Shown here one piece after another: positions 11,382 to 21,785 of a stretch of DNA of 64,000 nucleotides. The DNA is from Clonostachys chloroleuca (taxonomy: Eukaryota > Ascomycota > Sordariomycetes > Hypocreales > Bionectriaceae), in assembly GCA_037952775.1 (NCBI GenBank), contig JBANAY010000003.1, forward strand, positions 19,220,001 through 19,284,000, written 5' to 3'. The position numbers and the translations under genes were made by a program. Positions within the stretch are counted from its first letter, which is position 1; every line of letters begins with the position of its first letter. The notes under the pieces were generated by a model. It worked only from the letters and a program-made list of their open reading frames with translations, was not told the origin of the DNA and made no database searches.

Positions 11382-13338
11382 GACGTGTCGTGAGATTGCC
11401 AATTAAACAATGTTATTGAAACACAAGTGTGGTGGACTGAGGCAAGAAAGAATGGAAAACATTCGGTAACATGCGTCTTTTGGTGTATGTATAGCTTCCG
11501 TTGATCGGAAGAGCCTGGATGCCTTAGGGCTCATTTCAAGTGTGCACTTTTCACCGCTTCTTAAAGCCCGCCCGAGGCATATTATGGCGAAAGAAGTGGC
11601 GTGAAGAACACACGGTGCCGAACTAGAGCGGCAATCTCGGGGCTGTGATTGAATGGCATCGTGACATCGACACATTTGGGTGGGTGGGTGAGGCTAGAGC
11701 AAATGCTGCACAATTGTGAGGCGCATACCATGGCGCCATGTCCCAGACACAACAAAGTGAAGCGAGCCCTTGGCGAAGCGTACCGCTTTTGCAATGACTC
11801 ATATTTCTTCCTTCTTAATTTCTATTGTTTGTTTGGGTTAGGTTTGCCACCTAGATGGTCGAGTTGGCATCGGATCCTGCGTGTAAGCCCCTCCTCCCTC
11901 ACATCATCGGCCATGCAACAATATCCCGAGGGATGGTAGAGTTATGCGGTAATTGGAACCCGTGACAAATGCATTTCATTGTCTGCCAACGGTGGCTTTT
12001 TTCTTGCATTGCCCCAATCCTTTTCTGCCTTGAGTTGATACTGCACCTAATTGGTGGTTCGCGAACTACTTACATCCAGTGTATGTGGACCGGCAACGGG
12101 AAAATGCAACCAAAGTGTGAGCTTTGTTGTCCACCACCCAGACATAATTCAACTATGATGACACCTGGTATGTGTGATTCTGGTCGGTTAACAGCCGGGG
12201 CCACTCGCATGATGAACACCGGTAATATTTGAAGGGGGTGAGGGGCTGCGAGGCAGCGCAGCCGCCTTTGTTGGAGTGGAGCCTGGATTTATGACCGAAG
12301 GAAAGGCTGCCAACTATATGAACATCTCTTTCTGCATATTTTGAGCTTTGGCGGTGAGCAGGCAGAGCCAGACACTTGACCGAAGATGGGGCCTCGACAA
12401 CATTCCTCACTAGTTCAGAGAAGTGCTTGGCAAAATTTGCCCCTTAGTCGTTGCAGAAACTTGGTAGCAACCGATGGAAACCAACTGACCGCATAATATG
12501 AACAAGGTTTCGTATCTACGCAAAAGTGTGCCTGTGGGTTTGTGAATTGATAAGCTGGCTCCGCCACTGGATATTTACCTGCCTATTCTGACGGAATGAA
12601 CGACTTTACTAATGTTTTGGAGGATAGGTATAGAATAAATAAGTGATTTGAAATGAGCGTAGAGCCTCTGAGCTGGCGGCGAACAACCACGCGAAGACTA
12701 ATCCATTATCAAGTTCTATCGATCATGGAGCATGCGTCAACCACTTCTCTTCTAACAATCCAGGCTGTAGTTGAAGATCCATCATAGATTTATCCCAACA
12801 ATCAATCAGAGGCAAATATAAGCCACTACTGAAAAGTATTGGAGGCGTGGGTCTGAGCCTAAGTCACGAGTCCATACGGCTTGTAATGATGATTTACACC
12901 CAATTTCGTTGTCTTGATCTGCCGCCGGCCGAAGAGGGAAGGACCCCACAGCTTTATTAGTTTATATTCGAAATGTAACCTTTCCACATGGCCGGATAGG
13001 TGTCCAAGCCCCTTACCCAAACCAGCCAGGCTCAGCATGGGCAGCAAGACTGATCTCGAGGCGTATTTGGTTATGGCGTGGGCTGTGTGTGTGTGGCTTG
13101 CACTGCCCAGGATCCTGATCATGAAGCGGCATATAGATCTGCATGCGAGCTCCTGACATTGGCCATGTTAACCAAGTATCTTCACTTATGTGGTGGTGCT
13201 TCCGACTGTCTGGCTTTGGAGTCGATCGTTTAAAAAGCCCAAAACCCCGAGCCCCGAGCCCCGTGCGACCATCATCACCCTCTCCCTTTCATCTGACCTG
13301 ATATAAGCAAGCCTATAGGCTTAGATCGCCGTTTCACA
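11382..13338. other. Divergent intergenic region between zinc-finger genes A and B
   Basis: No gene supported. Short frames (for example 11649-11939) have no family features. Just before gene B lies a C-rich direct repeat, CCCCGAG twice plus CCCCG (about 13245-13263), followed by a pyrimidine-rich stretch (13270-13297), both typical of a core promoter. The region probably carries both promoters. Confidence 0.45.
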
Positions 13339-14634
13339 ATGCTGGTGGCTAATTCCTCCCCACTGTTTGCCTCTCTATACACCCCGACTCCTTACGGGCT
13401 CGTGGATGTCACTCTCTCGCTCTTTCAGCTACTTGCGGTTTTGGTAGCTACTATTATGCTCTGCCTTCGAAAGCTCTGGCAGATACGGTCTCAAGTCTGT
13501 GGCCGAATCGGTTTCCTTCGTCACGCGTTCCAGTACTTGTTGGAAAAAGTATTCTGGAAGAAGGTGCATGAGGGGAAGGCACGGGATGTCACTCCCAAGT
13601 CATCGTCGAGCCTCAAGATCTGGCCGCTTCTCTTCTGTGTTCTCGAATCCGCCAAAGACCCGACATGGATTATCTTGACTGTCCAATCTTTCTCTGATAG
13701 GGTTGATTATTGGGTTTCAGGAGCAATTATACAGCAGGTCGGAGGATCAATAAGATCGCGCCCCACCGCCGGGGCCGGTTCCGTTTCGAGCGGTGTTCGA
13801 AAAAGCAGGGCGGGTACCGGTGGGCGTACGAACAAAGCCAACGGGGGACGGAAATCATCAGACCGCAGTAGAAAAGGAGGCGGAGGTGGCGGCGGGAAAC
13901 ACCCCCGCAAATGGGGAAGGCTCAGATTCAACCTCCCGCCTGACGGCCCCAACAGAAGAAACTGGGCATGCCCGTTCCACAAGTACGATCGAGTGAGATA
14001 TCACTCTTGCGCCACTGTCACGCTCAGCAGAATCCCGGACGTTTGGCAACATATCGTACGAACTCACGTACTGTCTATGAACGACTTCTGTCATATATGT
14101 TTTGCTGATTTCGAATCAAGCTCTCAGCTGGCAGACCATCAATCCCTCCAGAATTGTGTACAGATCCCTGGACCTGAACATCTCCGCCAACAGGATGTCT
14201 CATACTTAGACTCTATTCTCCGGGCACCGTCTGGTTTGCCGACTGATGAAGCCAAATGGTACCGTATTTGGACTCATGTATTCCCTGGCTGGGAGTTTCC
14301 GGAAAGCCCCTATGCAGAGGGTGCAGTGGAGCTGGCTATGAATGTGATCAACATGCCCCAGCCTCAGATACGCTTCGCGCGTGTTGTGCAGCATTATATT
14401 TTTCTGGGACACCCCGGCCATGACGCGTTTCTGAATACGGTCCAGCCAGAAATGGAACAGGCTGCATACCCTCAGGTAGTGACTCCGTTTGGGGCCAACC
14501 AGCCCGGCGTCCCTCACCCGGGACCTCATGCCACCAACATTGGCCCAGGTGTGCATGATCAAGAGGCGGGATTCCTGGATCTCCAAAATCCCAATGACTC
14601 AGACTTTGACGACTTTAATGAGGAGGAAGACTGA
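13339..14634 (+). CDS. Zinc-finger protein B with N-terminal membrane segment
   Basis: A single uninterrupted frame of 431 residues. Residues 21-43 (VDVTLSLFQLLAVLVATIML) form a probable membrane helix. Residues 135-190 are Gly/Arg/Lys/Ser-rich with an eight-glycine run. The zinc module starts at C211 in WACPF: C211, C224, H238, H243 (C-X12-C-X13-H-X4-H). A second half-module follows at C251, C254, H267, C273 (C-X2-C-X12-H-X5-C). The C-terminal family signature is KWYRIWTHVFPGW, followed by an acidic tail ending DFDDFNEEED. The family is not characterised. A membrane anchor on a finger of this kind is unusual; a missed first intron that would remove the helix is an alternative, but I found no better splice pair. 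Confidence 0.75.
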   Translation: MLVANSSPLFASLYTPTPYGLVDVTLSLFQLLAVLVATIMLCLRKLWQIRSQVCGRIGFLRHAFQYLLEKVFWKKVHEGKARDVTPKSSSSLKIWPLLFCVLESAKDPTWIILTVQSFSDRVDYWVSGAIIQQVGGSIRSRPTAGAGSVSSGVRKSRAGTGGRTNKANGGRKSSDRSRKGGGGGGGKHPRKWGRLRFNLPPDGPNRRNWACPFHKYDRVRYHSCATVTLSRIPDVWQHIVRTHVLSMNDFCHICFADFESSSQLADHQSLQNCVQIPGPEHLRQQDVSYLDSILRAPSGLPTDEAKWYRIWTHVFPGWEFPESPYAEGAVELAMNVINMPQPQIRFARVVQHYIFLGHPGHDAFLNTVQPEMEQAAYPQVVTPFGANQPGVPHPGPHATNIGPGVHDQEAGFLDLQNPNDSDFDDFNEEED

Positions 14635-15136
14635 TCAGAGGAATTGGCATTGGTGAAGAGCCGTCTCACGGAGCCTCTGGAACCTGAAACTGGACGGAAC
14701 AGACTTTCTCGCCTAATGAGCTGCAATCACCCTGCGATAGAGGGGAAAAGAGAGAGAGAAAAAAAGAAAGAAAAACAAAAAAATCAGAAGAAGCGCAGCA
14801 GTGTTCTTTAAGGTGTTTGGTGTTATTTATAGATGGATCATGGGGTTGGGCCTTTTCAAGCCGCCTCCGATTTCACGTTGAAAGAAGAGGCAAGCAAGCA
14901 CCAGAAAGAGAACAAAATTCAGGATAAGCCGGTTCTTATTCTTTGAGCGTTTTGAAGTATCATGGACTTTTCAAGTCTCAGTCTTATTGTAGGATCTGGG
15001 AGCATTTTCTTGATTGGGCTGTTTGGGAATCAATCGTTTTGGGTCTCGATTAATTGACTACTAATTTGAAAGTTTTCTTTCCATTTATATGTGTAGATGT
15101 TGTACAAATTAAAGGTTCTAGTTTCAACATTGTCCC
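14635..15136. other. Intergenic region between convergent genes B and C
   Basis: Holds a purine-rich stretch (about 14742-14785, AG-rich then A-rich) and AT-rich 3' sequences. This fits 3' ends of both flanking genes; nothing coding is seen. Confidence 0.5.
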
Positions 15137-16963
15137 TCATTTCGGCACAACCCCTTCCTGATCACGCATTATCCGATCGATAATCCCATCCAGTACCAAT
15201 CCTTCGATTATTCTCAAAGCTGTTCCATCCTGTAATATCTGTCGTTGAGCCTGCGTATTCTTACATAAGAATTCCTTGACAACATCTGTGGCGTTGCGTG
15301 ACCAATAATCTCGTGCCATGCCTACTTTAACCTCGTGAGTGCTCTCAAGGTAGGGTGTTTTGGAGTTGTCGAGTTCAGTATTCGGAAAAGCGATGTCTCG
15401 CACTTTCATCCATCGCCTCTTTTCTCCCATGTATAGGTTGTGATGCTTCTCCATTTTCTCCATTTTCAATTTTTGACGTTCAGTGATGCCTTCCACGTCA
15501 CGCGAGGTGCTGGTCTCACACACAAGGGCGAGGAAATGTCTATCGCGCTCTCTTGCGCCGTCGAACGGTCGGCAGCAGCGGGGGCAATAAGGCGGCTCTC
15601 TGTGACACTGGCTAATGTGCTGAATGACATCTTCGACGGACTGGAGATCATATTTTCGCAGACATTGTTGATGTTTTGTCGGGTTGGAGAGATAGTAGGG
15701 GCAGGCGAAGTGAAAGTACCCATCTACACGTGTTACGGAGACGACGTTGGGGTCATCTTTGTCGATCTTTTTGAAGTATAATGTTGATTGGGGTTGGAGT
15801 TCTCCTGTCCTGGCTCGTTTTCGACGCGGCAACCTGTCGTCTGGTGGCGGGACATAGCTTGCTGAGCTCATCCACTTCTCAACTTTTTCGTAGGAGAAGT
15901 CAACTAGCTGTGTCTTCATGACTCGAAAGTGTTCATTTGCCGCCTGGTAAATTTCGTTGGAAATGGCGTCATCAGGCCCAAAATCCTCCTCGTCGCTGCT
16001 TATTTCCGATTCTGAATCACTTCCACTCTCTGATAAGTCGCTATTCGATTCGCTTTCATCGCATGTTGATGAGTCGTCATATCCATCATGACGATTCGAG
16101 TCAAGATTAAAGGAGAACATTCTCAACCCACACCCCAAATGTAGATTGAGCGGCTGACCGGACCTGTCTCTCTTGGTCCCTGCCAAAGCCTCTGCGGGGA
16201 ATGTTCTGCTTGGATGAGGCTGAGAACAGGCTTGCACTACCGGTCTAGGATATTCCGGCAGACTCATTTTAGAATGACATGCCAACCTAGGGGAAAACGT
16301 ATGTTGAAGTGGATGAACTTGCGTGAGCCGAGTCATGGGTTGCTGCGAGTGGCTGGCCGTTCGGCCACCCACCGGGAAGCTTCCTCTTTTATCAGAGGTG
16401 TTGAATAGTTTGTCACTATGCGCCAAGACACCCGTAGGAATCTTTGAGACCTTTGACAATATATCGAGGTATTTTGTCGATGATTTGGAACATACATAGT
16501 TCCAGTTCTGGTCATAGAACTCGACGTGCGGTGCCACTACGAGCTCTTGAGGAGCCGAAGCTCGAGCCCAATACCTGCACGTTGACCAAGCCTTCTCGTC
16601 GGAAGACGAAGTGTGAGAGGGGAGATCTTCTAGAAAAATTATGCACAAGGCTGAGTCTCTTAGTCTACTAAAGGAATTGTCGGCGGCTTTTTCCACATCC
16701 ACCAGTGAATTAGTATTAACACAGAGACTCTTCACCCATAAGTAGTGAATGCCCCTGGCGAGTGCTTTTTTACAAGCACCGATGATCACATCTGAAATCG
16801 GAAGCTTTTTACCGCAACTAGTGTCTGTCGCCCATCTGGATGGTCTTTGGCTTTCCCCAGTCTCTTGGTTCCGTGCGTAGGGGTAAGGGAAGATGGCATA
16901 AGGGGGCGGTTCCGGCCGGGACCACACAACCACTTCGCCGGAGGTAATGTGTAGTAGCTTCAT
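15137..16963 (-). CDS. HET-domain / zinc-finger fusion protein C
   Basis: A single uninterrupted frame of 608 residues. Residues 1-185 follow the HET (heterokaryon incompatibility) domain order: KLLHITSGE at the start, PPYAIF, IIGACKKALARGIHYLWVK, a CIIFLEDLPS stretch, PQELVVAPHVEFYDQNWNYV, then a segment like the domain end. Several signature residues are altered: the SH.W after YAI, the VD.C.I core (here VKSLCVN) and the RGWTLQE motif (here RASAPQE). A linker of about 100 residues leads to a Ser/Asp/Glu-rich acidic stretch (295-330). The zinc module is C421, C434, H449, H454, then C460, C463, H476, C482. EGITERQ and KRRWMKVRDIAFPN complete the family C-terminus. HET domains trigger cell death in non-self recognition. 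Whether this one is active is doubtful. Confidence 0.8.
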   Translation of the reverse strand: MKLLHITSGEVVVWSRPEPPPYAIFPYPYARNQETGESQRPSRWATDTSCGKKLPISDVIIGACKKALARGIHYLWVKSLCVNTNSLVDVEKAADNSFSRLRDSALCIIFLEDLPSHTSSSDEKAWSTCRYWARASAPQELVVAPHVEFYDQNWNYVCSKSSTKYLDILSKVSKIPTGVLAHSDKLFNTSDKRGSFPVGGRTASHSQQPMTRLTQVHPLQHTFSPRLACHSKMSLPEYPRPVVQACSQPHPSRTFPAEALAGTKRDRSGQPLNLHLGCGLRMFSFNLDSNRHDGYDDSSTCDESESNSDLSESGSDSESEISSDEEDFGPDDAISNEIYQAANEHFRVMKTQLVDFSYEKVEKWMSSASYVPPPDDRLPRRKRARTGELQPQSTLYFKKIDKDDPNVVSVTRVDGYFHFACPYYLSNPTKHQQCLRKYDLQSVEDVIQHISQCHREPPYCPRCCRPFDGARERDRHFLALVCETSTSRDVEGITERQKLKMEKMEKHHNLYMGEKRRWMKVRDIAFPNTELDNSKTPYLESTHEVKVGMARDYWSRNATDVVKEFLCKNTQAQRQILQDGTALRIIEGLVLDGIIDRIMRDQEGVVPK

Positions 16964-17975
16964 ACTTTGAAGTCATTTGGGGGTAGAAAAAGTTGGAGAT
17001 TTTTTTAAAATGGAATTCTTAGATCGTCGAGAAGCCTGCTGTTAGTGTTTCTTGAATCTTCTCAAGGCACGGAGCTCTTTATAACAGAGAAGAAGAGCAC
17101 AGTTGTTCATTTGATTGCTTGCTTTGTTCGAAGACAAATGTTTGAACGTGGGATGATCGAATCACCAGCTCACTCCTCTTGGGGTAGGATTAAGCCCCAT
17201 CAGCACACCTGTGCAACACAATTGTGCCACCCAATGAAATCCGGCGTTGTGGCCTTGTCAACAGCCATGATTCACAAATGTGGGAAATGTGTTCATTTTC
17301 ATTTTGGATTATGAGAGCCGACATAAATTTAGAAGAGAACACAGCAATTATTTCTTGCAGCTGATTTCTCTCCTCTCCATGCGAACCACCATGATGGTTC
17401 GCATGCAGGGCAAACATAAAATATCTCCCGTGCGGCTCGGTAGGCTTTGAATGAGCTAGGTAAACAATACCCGTTAGATAAACCAGTGAATAAATCTACA
17501 TTAATTCGCATTTGAGTAGGTTATTGTGCAGGCTTCAGAAGACACACGCTTGCAAGCATATGCAGAATTGAGGGCTAGAGGGCTCCTTGTGTAATAAATG
17601 GGTTGATTAGGCTAAAATATCAGGGAACAAGATGTGCTATGACAGCATCTTGCTTTATACGATAAGTCTGATAGGCTCGTCCAGGGACCCCAACGAGTTG
17701 TTGGTCGGAACCATGGTAGCTGATTGGTGACTGCTGTGACCTTTTGCGATCTGCAGTGTTGGCTCAGTGGGTAATTCGAGGAGACTCTCACATTCATTAA
17801 ACCCGACATTATGCGGGTTTCTGCAGCTTCGTCGCCCAATACTGCCCTTCTCTCTTATTGAGCCCGAGGAGAGCGTCCTGAGACCCAATTGGTAAGCCTT
17901 GAAACACCAGAGAGCAATTATGTCCTGACACATGTTAGTATTAGGCTCGAATTGGCTCTCAACGGATAATCAATT
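16964..17975. other. Intergenic region with a perfect inverted repeat
   Basis: No gene supported. It contains the 28-nt hairpin at 17378-17405, described separately, and presumably the promoters of the HET fusion gene (leftward) and the DUF6914-like gene (rightward). Confidence 0.45.
17378..17405. repeat. Perfect 11-bp inverted repeat (hairpin)
   Basis: CATGCGAACCA at 17378-17388 is mirrored exactly by TGGTTCGCATG at 17395-17405 around a 6-nt spacer. It lies in the divergent promoter region between 16963 and 17976, so a dimeric regulator site is possible; a chance palindrome cannot be excluded. Confidence 0.6.
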
Positions 17976-18512
17976 ATGCGCCGAAAAGTTGCCTTAGCTT
18001 TGTGCCACCGAGATTACTTCTCCCGCGGGCACTCGCGTGAGACTCTTGGCCATAGTGCTTTTCACTGGGCTATCACTGTTATTCCTGAGACAACGCATGG
18101 CAACGACTGCGACGAGTATGATGCCACTGATTCGTCCGAGATCGATCAAAAGACTTGGCGAATGATCAATCCCAGCATGGATTGGTATTTTCGTGTTAGG
18201 TCAGATGTTGGTCTCGATCACAATCCCAAGACTGTTGGGCGCATTGCCATTGGATCAGTATCAGAAGAGGTCTCGAGGGCGGATCTTAAAGATCTATTCG
18301 AAGCGATTCCCCTGCCTGTCAAGAACACGCACCCACAACAGAATTGTGTGACGTGGGCTATGTCTGCTGTACAAGAGCTTCAGAGGAAAGGATGGGTACA
18401 AGATTTTGACATTGACCTGTTCAAAGACTGGGCACTTTCCTACGCAGATGAGAGGCTGAATACACTGGATACACGAGAGAACATCGAGGTATACCCGGAA
18501 CCACAGGTTTAA
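17976..18512 (+). CDS. DUF6914-like fungal protein
   Basis: A single-exon frame of 178 residues. The N-terminal KVALALCHRDYF strand, the central FHWAITVIPE with a conserved histidine, the GRIAIGSVS strand and the late QQNCVTWAMSAVQEL motif with a conserved cysteine match the layout I know from fungal DUF6914 proteins (HWALL near the start, NC.TWV..AL near the end). The paired His and Cys recall the order of a papain-like or NlpC-like fold, but no catalytic activity is established for the family. It is close to the HET/zinc-finger gene but transcribed away from it. Start codon: the only ATG ahead of the first conserved strand. Confidence 0.72.
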   Translation: MRRKVALALCHRDYFSRGHSRETLGHSAFHWAITVIPETTHGNDCDEYDATDSSEIDQKTWRMINPSMDWYFRVRSDVGLDHNPKTVGRIAIGSVSEEVSRADLKDLFEAIPLPVKNTHPQQNCVTWAMSAVQELQRKGWVQDFDIDLFKDWALSYADERLNTLDTRENIEVYPEPQV

Positions 18513-19294
18513 GATGGGCTGAAGGATCGGTGCAAAGAATTCATGGCTTTTCAAGTGAATAGCTTACCATACAGGTGGATTTAGATACGCCAGCCAGTAA
18601 AGATAAACCAGAGAATATACTTTCTTGACGTAAAGAAATTTGAACTCACGGGGTTGAGGGCTGGAAATTCGGGGACAACAACCACCGTGCCATTGACCGA
18701 AGACCCCGCATGAACATCACCCCATGAGCGCCGTGTTGACCGCAGAAAATGTGCTCAGCAATTTAGACCCTCGATTATTGAGAGCGTCTCTGGCTGCTCG
18801 GGGCCAACTCCAAGCTAGCTGCTTTGAACCGGCAGTGACTTTCATCCGCATGCTCCAGAGACATTACAGAATAATGCGGAGGAGGATCCGAAATCGGTCA
18901 TTGAACTCGTCGGCAACGGCCCGGGCATCCTCCACTTCATTGGCGGCGAAGGACGATCATGCCGTTGCGCAATCGGTGTTCAAATGACGACATCCGGAGC
19001 ACACTTCCTGGCCAACGACAACACCCACTTGGACTTCACTCCCCCGCAGCATAATGAGATAACAAGCTAAAATCAATGGGAATTGCGAATTAAGGTCGTA
19101 TTTCTAATCAGTTTCCCAATAGTGTTGGATGTGGTGGTATTGGGTCTCCGATACAGGATGGAACGTCTGGAGTTGAGCAATAAAAGAAGTGTGTGCGGCC
19201 TTTTTGTAGGATTAGTGAACGAATATGCTATACCTTCATCTTCAAAAAGCTGTTTGCTATTTCCAATGGGATAACCTCACTGACAGCAATCACC
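18513..19294. other. Intergenic region with a coding-like remnant
   Basis: Apart from the orphan frame at 18834-19070 (separate entry), it holds only the leader of the dioxygenase gene. An in-frame ATG at 19193 would add 34 residues of poor quality, so the start at 19295 is preferred. Confidence 0.45.
18834..19070 (+). pseudogene. Orphan coding-like fragment
   Basis: An open frame of about 75 codons, closed upstream by TGA and ending in TAA near 19070, reads with protein-like composition (for example ELVGNGPGILHFIGGEG and GAHFLANDNTHLDFTPPQ) but has no ATG at its start. It could be the last exon of a small gene after a CAG acceptor at about 18835, or a remnant. I do not recognise the family. 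A second frame (18724-18987) overlaps it and looks random. Confidence 0.3.
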
Positions 19295-20579
19295 ATGCCG
19301 TCAGCAGTGCCGCAGTTATACCAATACACCCATGTCCCCGAGACAAAAGAGGATCTGGACTGGGCTGAATGTGAGATTGTAACGTGTTCTATTGCAGAGT
19401 TGGATCATACTGAGACTTCCACAGTACCAACCATTGATCTTGCCAAGTATGGTACCCCCGAGGGTAATCGCGAATTAGCAGATACTCTCCTAGAGGCTAT
19501 CCGCACCAAGGGATTCTTCTATGTTATCAACTACGGCATTAGCCAAGATGCTGTTGACAAGCAATTTGCGCTGGGGCAAAAGTTCTATGAGCTGCCCCTC
19601 GAGGAGAAGCTCAAGTACGTACCCGACCTGGACTCTGGGGATTACAATGGCTACCGCCCAGCGGGTCGCCGTTTCTTGAGCGGCGGGCTCAGGGACAAGA
19701 CTGAAGTCTGGAACATGGCGAGTACGTGGGAGTCTAGGTGGCTTGACACATGATGGCTATTGTAGGCCGAGCTGACGCTTTGACAGCGAGAGCCGGGCAT
19801 ATCACCCAGCCTGTACCCAAGCTGCTTGAGGAGCGCCTCGAGGAGATTGACGGCTTCGCCAAGGACCTGCACGACAAGATCCTGGACCCCCTGAACCACC
19901 TGATCGCCATTGCTCTGGAGCTTCCCGAGGATTTCTTCACCAACCTCCACAAGTGGGAGACCCATGACGAGTCGCATCTCCGTTACATGAAGTACAGCAA
20001 GTTCTCGCCCGAGGAAGTTGAGAAGTTGGAAGACGGGCTGTGGTCACGCGGACACACTGACCTGGGCTCAATCACCCTCCTGTTCCGCCAACCCGTCGCC
20101 GCGCTTCAAATCAAGGACCATGCTACCGGGGAGTGGAAGTGGGCGAAGCCCCTGGATGGCAGCTTGACGGTTAACACTTGCGACGCTCTCAGCTTCTTGA
20201 CTGGTGGATACATCAAGTCCACCATCCATAGAGTGAGTACAAAGAACAAAGCAATGCCCGTGCTTTTCAATCTCGGATTGAAAACTGACAATATTCGTAG
20301 GTCTCGCTGCCACCCAAGGATCAGCGCCACGTGGACCGTCTCGGCCTCCTCTACTTCGCGCGCCCTCAGAATGACTTGGTTCTCAACACAGTCGACTCGC
20401 CGGTCCTCAAGCGTGAAGGGTATACACAGAACGAGTTTGAAAGGGATGGTCACAAAGTGCCCACAATGGGCGAGTTTACAACCCTCAAGCAATCCTGGCA
20501 ACAGACGAAGGGTAAGTCGTACAAGGACACTGAGGGACAGGTAATATTGCCCGGCTTCAAAGGACAGACATTCGATTAG
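19295..20579 (+). CDS. 2-oxoglutarate/Fe(II)-dependent dioxygenase (isopenicillin N synthase-like)
   Basis: Exons 19295-19721, 19787-20232 and 20301-20579 give 383 residues. The introns (65 and 68 nt) start GTACGT and GTGAGT and end CAG and TAG. The N-terminal DIOX_N part has STVPTIDL, then GFFYVINYGI and the substrate-side stretch YNGYRPAGRRF. The iron-binding facial triad is H232-X-D234 (GHTDLGS) and the distal H290 (STIHRVS, split by the second intron). The protein couples 2-oxoglutarate decarboxylation to oxidation of an unknown substrate. No partner biosynthetic genes are adjacent, so this looks like a stand-alone oxidase. Its length is usual for fungal members of this group. Confidence 0.92.
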
Positions 20580-21552
20580 AGGGAGCAATGAGCGGAGCAA
20601 TGGCTGTTTCTGTATTCTACCCGCAGACAATTTTCGAATGCAAGAATTTGATTGTCTCATGCAACGTATACGATCCCTCCTCTAGTTGTGGAAGAACGTG
20701 CATCGGGGATAGGAAGGAAATCCAAAGGCCGGTCCTAGGGTAGTAGGGATGCTCCAATTGGAAATACGGATGCAACAACTCACGCATCTTTGTGGCGATG
20801 TCTTGGACTGTTACATCCGAAGAGTGGCTGCTTGATGCATACACCAACTTTAAACCACCACACCAGACTTCCCCTTTATGGTTCCACCCAATCCTCCGAT
20901 TTTGCCAACTACAAGGAGGGAAAGAGAAACTTCTGAGTAACACAGGCTTGTCAGGCCACTACTTTTTTTGTGAGGTTATTATTGCCGCTCAAAGGATATC
21001 GAGCCAGCAAGCTCCTGCATACTTGTAGTATGCATACTGGAGGCTGAGTGCGACGGTTTGGTGCATTGTGTCCTATTATTCGCTTCTTACCCATTCATTT
21101 GTTGTACCATGGGTAGGTAGGAAATACGAGACAATGGTCTACCAGGCCAGCATACTCGGGATGTGGCGAGCTTGTTTAGAGACGGGGTCTTGGCCGGGGC
21201 CCCCGGAGCTCGAAAAAGCTTGTATCCCGAAGCCGATGATGGCCCCTGAGACAGAATTTTATGCAGCCACAAAGGGGCCATCCTGGTACTGTGCCTGACG
21301 CTGTGCCATCAGTATAAAACGTGACAGATGAATAGCAAAGGGAGACTTGGTTCTAGAGACAAAGGAGTGAATCACTTCATTTTGCATCAACAATTCGATA
21401 GGGAATCTAAGCGCATTATTAAGTTTCAATTGTAGCACTGGATAGCATTCACTAATGCAGCGCTGAGGACTGGATGCCCTGACGCCTGTGTCAGTGGGCA
21501 CAGTGGCTTCAATGCTATAGCCCACTGTAAATTTCGCAGATGGAGCCCCCAG

Positions 21553-21590
21553 GTGGAGGGTTAGTGGAGGGTTAGTGGAGGGTTAGGGGG
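21553..21590. repeat. G-rich 11-bp tandem repeat
   Basis: The unit GTGGAGGGTTA is present three times head to tail (21553-21585) and is followed by GGGGG. Runs of three or more Gs at regular spacing make a G-quadruplex on the plus strand possible. Confidence 0.75.
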
Positions 21591-21760
21591 AGGTGGAGCC
21601 TGAGAGGCCGCCTGCTACGGTGCCCACACGCTATTTTCAGCCACTGGGCGGCAGCTACTTCGGTGTGTGGGAGGGAAATTCCGTCCGTGGTTCATGTCAC
21701 GTCCATCTGAAACGAACCGGACAGGCGCATGTGGTGTTTTGAGTTTTCTCGAACAGGAGG

Positions 21761-21785
21761 CGTGTGTGCGTGTGTGCGTGCGTGT
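21761..21785. repeat. GT/GC microsatellite
   Basis: Alternating GT with interspersed GC dinucleotides over about 25 bp. Simple-sequence DNA in the non-coding stretch; no function is implied. Confidence 0.7.
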
